From: Macrocystis pyrifera
Lineage: Eukaryota > Sar > Phaeophyceae > Laminariales > Laminariaceae
Assembly: GCA_031763025.1 (NCBI GenBank)
Contig: JASSKH010000003.1
Coordinates: 3,586,718 to 3,650,717 of the forward strand
Reading direction: 5' to 3'
Length of the DNA stretch: 64,000 nt
The notes beneath the pieces are model-generated. The model did no database searches. It saw nothing but the letters and a program-made list of their open reading frames with translations, and was not told the DNA's origin. Each line of letters starts with the position of its first letter. Within the stretch, counting starts at the first letter, position 1. The position numbers and the translations under genes are program-made. Shown piece after piece: positions 61,567 through 64,000 of this stretch.

Positions 61567-63670
61567 AGCAGGGTCTGGGCGTGCCATAGGAGGACGTTAT
61601 TAATAGCAGGCTTGCGCACACACCTTCACTGTTCTATCGTTTCCCTGTGTTTCCCTGGGATGTACATAACAAGTTGAAACCGCTCGAAGTATCCTCGGGC
61701 CAGGACCACTATGTGGGAGGGGTGGGGGTGGGGAGGGGGGTGGAGTGGGGGGGGGGGTGTACTCACTTTCAGGGGTGAGGTGGGGGGGGGGGGGGGGATA
61801 CTCCTGTATATTGTTGCTAGCCGTAGTCATTTGACCATGGAGCGCTGCGCGTGTGGTCCGCCCGGAGTGGTACACGCTGTGCACGGCTCGGCATCGTTTT
61901 CGCTCTGACTCGGGTTACCACGAAGTCTATTAATACGTGGGTGTCGAGTACTGTTCTTTCCATCCCTTCGTTTTTCCTCTGCGGGATGACCTTCGATGTT
62001 GCGTGTTGGGCCGGGAACACAGCAAACGTTGGGCTCCGTTGTGTCCTTCGTGCTGTGTCAGTAGATGAGGCGATGTGTGTGCTGGTCACGTCGCCCGCAC
62101 TCCACGAGCCCTCGCGAGGGTGCTGTAGGGTGGATAGCGTTGCCTACCCTCCCTGTCCCGAGGTTCGACGTCGACTGGCTAGAGCACGTTAACCCTTTTA
62201 GAACCGCACGTTGTGCAGAAAAACGAATAGCTCGATCTAACTTCCAAGTAATTTGGGCCAAGCCCGCTATTGCTCGTATGCTTCATGCTTTTTGCTGCTC
62301 GTCGTGTGTGTGCTGGTTGCCGTCAGTGTTTTACTGTACGGCGCGTGTTCTTGACGGACTGTAGGGTTGATAATACGGAACGATATGGATTGGTCTTGAC
62401 ACACGCGCGTTGCTTCGTGACGGCAGGGGCAAGAAGCTCGTCGCGTCTTTCGATGCGGAGTACGAAGCGTGCCTTCCTAGGCTGGAACGGGCAGTCGGGG
62501 AGGAGCCGACCAGACTGCTCACCAACTGCGACGACGTCAGAAAGCTGTGCAGGGTGCGTCCGTCCTTCGCGGCACTTGTTCAGCCACGAGCCTACAGCCA
62601 AACAACAAATACTTACTCCTGTAGCCCTGCGAGTAGGGAATAAACGAGCAGCTCAGCGACAACACGGCACTTTATGATATGCGATTCAATGAAACGTGTC
62701 AACTGAGGCATCTATTCCTCGAACCAAGGCTTGCTTGGAGCCATCAATCGATCGCGCAGCTGTAAGCAAAGCTTCATCGCATGGTTGGTATTATTGGTAT
62801 ATCTAACAAGGGCGAAACAATACGGCACTGTTCTTCCTGTCTTCGGCTGGTGAACGTGAATCACCCTTGTTTATAGATGTCGTGCTTAACACGATTCTCG
62901 TTCGAAGGCTTCGATATATCGGATATCGATTTCCTTTCGATGTGATCATATCGTTTATTGATGTCGTCTCGAACTCGATTGTTCGACTTTCCCATCACTA
63001 TCCACACTACCACGATTCTTGCCGTCGTATATTGGATATCGAAGTCCTTTGGATTTGGTAAAATCGTTTATCGGTGTCGTGTCCAACTTGATTGTTCGAT
63101 GTCCTCATCACTGCTACCTTCCACACCATCATGATTCGTATCGTCACTTGTCGAATATCGAAGACCTGTGCCAATGGAAACGCATGTTTTCCATAAAAAG
63201 TTTGAATTCCAAAGATACCCGCCGGAATTTTTCAGGTGCAGCTTGCTATGAGCACGATTCTTAAAACGGAAACTTCCAAACTTTTAGAAACCTCCGAAAA
63301 AAACAATTAGGGGGCCGATGTTCGTCTAAGATCGGCTTCAGAAATACTCAGACGGATGTTTAGTTCGAAGCGGTGAGATTCCGAGCTCTCGACAGACATC
63401 GACCGACAAAACCAACGACTGCTGCGTCATGAATTCTGAACGGAATGCGCTCGTGAGGGGCTCCGGCTCACTCTAGGGTCACCGTGTTCACACAATGGCC
63501 GATGACATGTGGCGGGGCGCTGCCCAGGCGCATGATAAAAAACAATTGGCCGCTGGGGGTACGAAACAGCTGACAAGATTTCTCGGTTCGTCTCGAATGG
63601 CAAATAATAGGCTTTTTTTCAGGTTTGGGAGAAAACCGTAGGACGCCGCCGGCAAGCTCTCGCCCTCTAG
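44780..63670 (+). CDS. CCDC180: CCDC180-like coiled-coil ciliary protein
   Basis: Proposed exons: 44780-44897, 45368-45552, 46196-46270, 46825-46927, 46994-47190, 47826-48014, 48217-48326, 49215-49437, 50011-50123, 50543-50738, 51506-51598, 51782-51873, 51929-51961, 52286-52421, 52935-53131, 53733-53853, 54110-54256, 54626-54820, 55838-55981, 56332-56623, 57416-57894, 58959-59325, 59802-59993, 60217-60275, 60585-60681, 61358-61428, 62427-62553, 63623-63670. They give about 1465 residues, against roughly 1700 in human CCDC180. Phases agree at every junction except 56623/57416. Recognised blocks: the N-terminal DUF4455-like region (VLISNRLAHAELLATMEKRD; DDWRRLRHDRAVSQFLSDLR) and the C-terminal DUF4456-like region (ILTEELEERLRKHWPRKGR; PREGELYAHRQKARRFIRNL). 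Long charged helices predict coiled coils. A Lys/Ala-rich insert lies in 58959-59325. Family knowledge: conserved in ciliated eukaryotes, mechanism poorly known. The last exon, ending RRRQALAL, and intron 46928-46993 are tentative. Confidence 0.8.
46372..46612. mobile_element. CGGATAGATCA-family MITE, copy 3
   Basis: Starts CGGATAGATCAGCTACAGAT and ends GATAATGATCTGTCCG, good inverted termini of about 11 bp. It shares the interior AGATC palindromes and CCTTATAAGGCAGATCCTGC with copy 2. It lies in an intron of the CCDC180-like gene. Confidence 0.75.
47162..47463. repeat. Two-copy tandem duplication, 151-bp unit, spanning an exon end
   Basis: ATCTTCTCGTGCGGGGAGAT begins units at 47162 and 47313, which differ by only a handful of bases over 151 bp. 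The first unit contains the last ~29 bases of exon 46994-47190 and its splice donor; the second copies both into the intron. Confidence 0.93.
49750..49855. mobile_element. Palindromic MITE, TTACGGGGG family, in the CCDC180-like gene
   Basis: ACGGGGGACCATAGTAAATA to TATTTACTATGGTCC plus CTCGTAA. The interior (CCTACGGTACAC, CCTATATT, TATTTACCTATTTTTAC) matches 737, 18084 and 33563. It lies in the intron after exon 49215-49437. Confidence 0.85.
51929..51961 (+). other. 33-nt microexon of the CCDC180-like gene
   Basis: Flanked by ...TATTCAG and GTACAAC. Its one-nt and two-nt overhangs match the neighbouring exons exactly (GG|C and CT|T). It codes for FDARGSYQQS plus split codons. Reading past the donor meets a TAG within 15 bases, which supports the short exon. 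Confidence 0.6.
59365..59475 (-). mobile_element. Poly-C-tailed retroposon fragment in a CCDC180 intron
   Basis: The + strand GAGTGCTCATATCATGCATG, GCCGTAGTCATACGACCATA and GACC match the family tail, with a G-rich left flank. The copy is cut off and followed by a 26-base poly-G at 59450-59475, directly after exon 58959-59325. Confidence 0.7.
61515..61565. repeat. Poly-G tract (51 G)
   Basis: Second-longest homopolymer in the window, about 90 bases after CCDC180 exon 61358-61428. G-quadruplex formation in the nascent transcript would be expected if its length is real. Confidence 0.9.
61735..61860 (-). mobile_element. Divergent poly-C-tailed retroposon tail(s)
   Basis: Two G-runs, each followed by (T)GTACTC or ATACTC. 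The second leads into TAGCCGTAGTCATTTGACCA, which mixes features of the short family (GCCGTAGTC) and the LINE end (ATTTGACCAT). The copy then loses similarity. Confidence 0.55.
62921..63165. repeat. Degenerate tandem repeat, ~115-bp unit
   Basis: GGATATCGATTTCCTTTCGA at 62921, GGATATCGAAGTCCTTTGGA at 63034 and a third start near 63153. Shared internal words include ATCGTTTAT and GATTGTTCGA. The 116-bp scale and absence of coding features suggest an old tandem duplication in the last CCDC180 intron. Confidence 0.7.
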
Positions 63671-63756
63671 ACCATCGATCCACCTGATATCTCCGAGGCC
63701 GTCATCTGTACTCGTTGGCCTTGCCCGACACCAAGCGGGTTGGCCGTGGGCTGAGT

Positions 63757-63816
63757 CTATGTCGAGATTGAGCGTCTATCGTCGCACGAGCTGATTTTCA
63801 TCAGCGTGTTGACAAT
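63757..63816 (-). CDS. Possible terminal exon of a convergent gene (very tentative)
   Basis: On the - strand a pyrimidine-rich TTGTTTTTTCTCGCAG precedes a short open frame reading IVNTLMKISSCDDRRSIST and a stop. No domain is recognised and the rest of any such gene is outside the window. It may equally be 3' flank of the CCDC180-like gene. Confidence 0.2.
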   Translation of the reverse strand: MVNTLMKISSCDDRRSIST

Positions 63817-64000
63817 CTGCGAGAAAAAACAAATTGCGCCACCTGCACCCGTTAGAATGTAGAGAACAAAAAACCAAACATTGTTTGCCTTTTTTCCCGC
63901 AGTGGCCGTACGAGGATATCTTCGGCTGTTCTTTGAAAGCGATGTTTTTAAGGAAAAACAATGACTCCGCGTTACCATTGTCATAGGTCGAAGCGAAGTC

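Overview
This is a nuclear window from an intron-rich eukaryote. The content fits a photosynthetic stramenopile, most likely a brown alga. I infer this from GT-AG introns averaging about 1 kb, a chloroplast-type ATP/ADP translocase next to a gene for a motile-cilium coiled-coil protein, and abundant low-complexity DNA with very long poly-G/poly-C runs. No species-level claim is possible from the sequence alone. There are no bacterial operons, CRISPR arrays or rRNA genes.

Four protein genes can be reconstructed. (1) 3210-4584 (+): the last two exons of a two-pore-type (TPC) voltage-gated cation channel, covering the second-repeat pore and S6. (2) 27688 down to 12055 (-): a plastid/parasite-type (TLC family) ATP/ADP translocase in 13 exons whose splice phases all agree; the N-terminal targeting exon is not resolved. 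(3) 35613-41393 (+): a complete alkane 1-monooxygenase (AlkB-type, non-heme di-iron, membrane) of about 372 residues in 10 exons, including a 24-nt microexon. (4) 44780-63670 (+): a CCDC180-like coiled-coil (ciliary) protein of about 1465 residues in 28 proposed exons, most joined by consistent splice phases.

Most of the rest is repeats. A decayed non-LTR retrotransposon (LINE) lies sense-oriented in an intron of the translocase gene. Short dispersed copies through the window share a related 3' tail and end in poly-C (poly-G on the + strand). I regard this as the most interesting non-genic system here. There are also two or three MITE families: a palindromic TTACGGGGG family with TA target duplications, a CGGATAGATCA family, and a hAT-like CAGGG family. 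A tRNA-related repeat pair, several tandem duplications and many microsatellites complete the picture. Regions 5.3-12.0 kb, 29.3-35.6 kb and 41.4-44.8 kb hold no gene I can support.

The genes do not form a pathway. The translocase would supply or exchange ATP across the plastid envelope, AlkB would hydroxylate medium- or long-chain alkanes in a membrane, TPC is expected in a vacuolar or endolysosomal membrane, and CCDC180 is expected in flagellated cells. Exon boundaries were derived by hand from reading frames, splice consensus and phase agreement.
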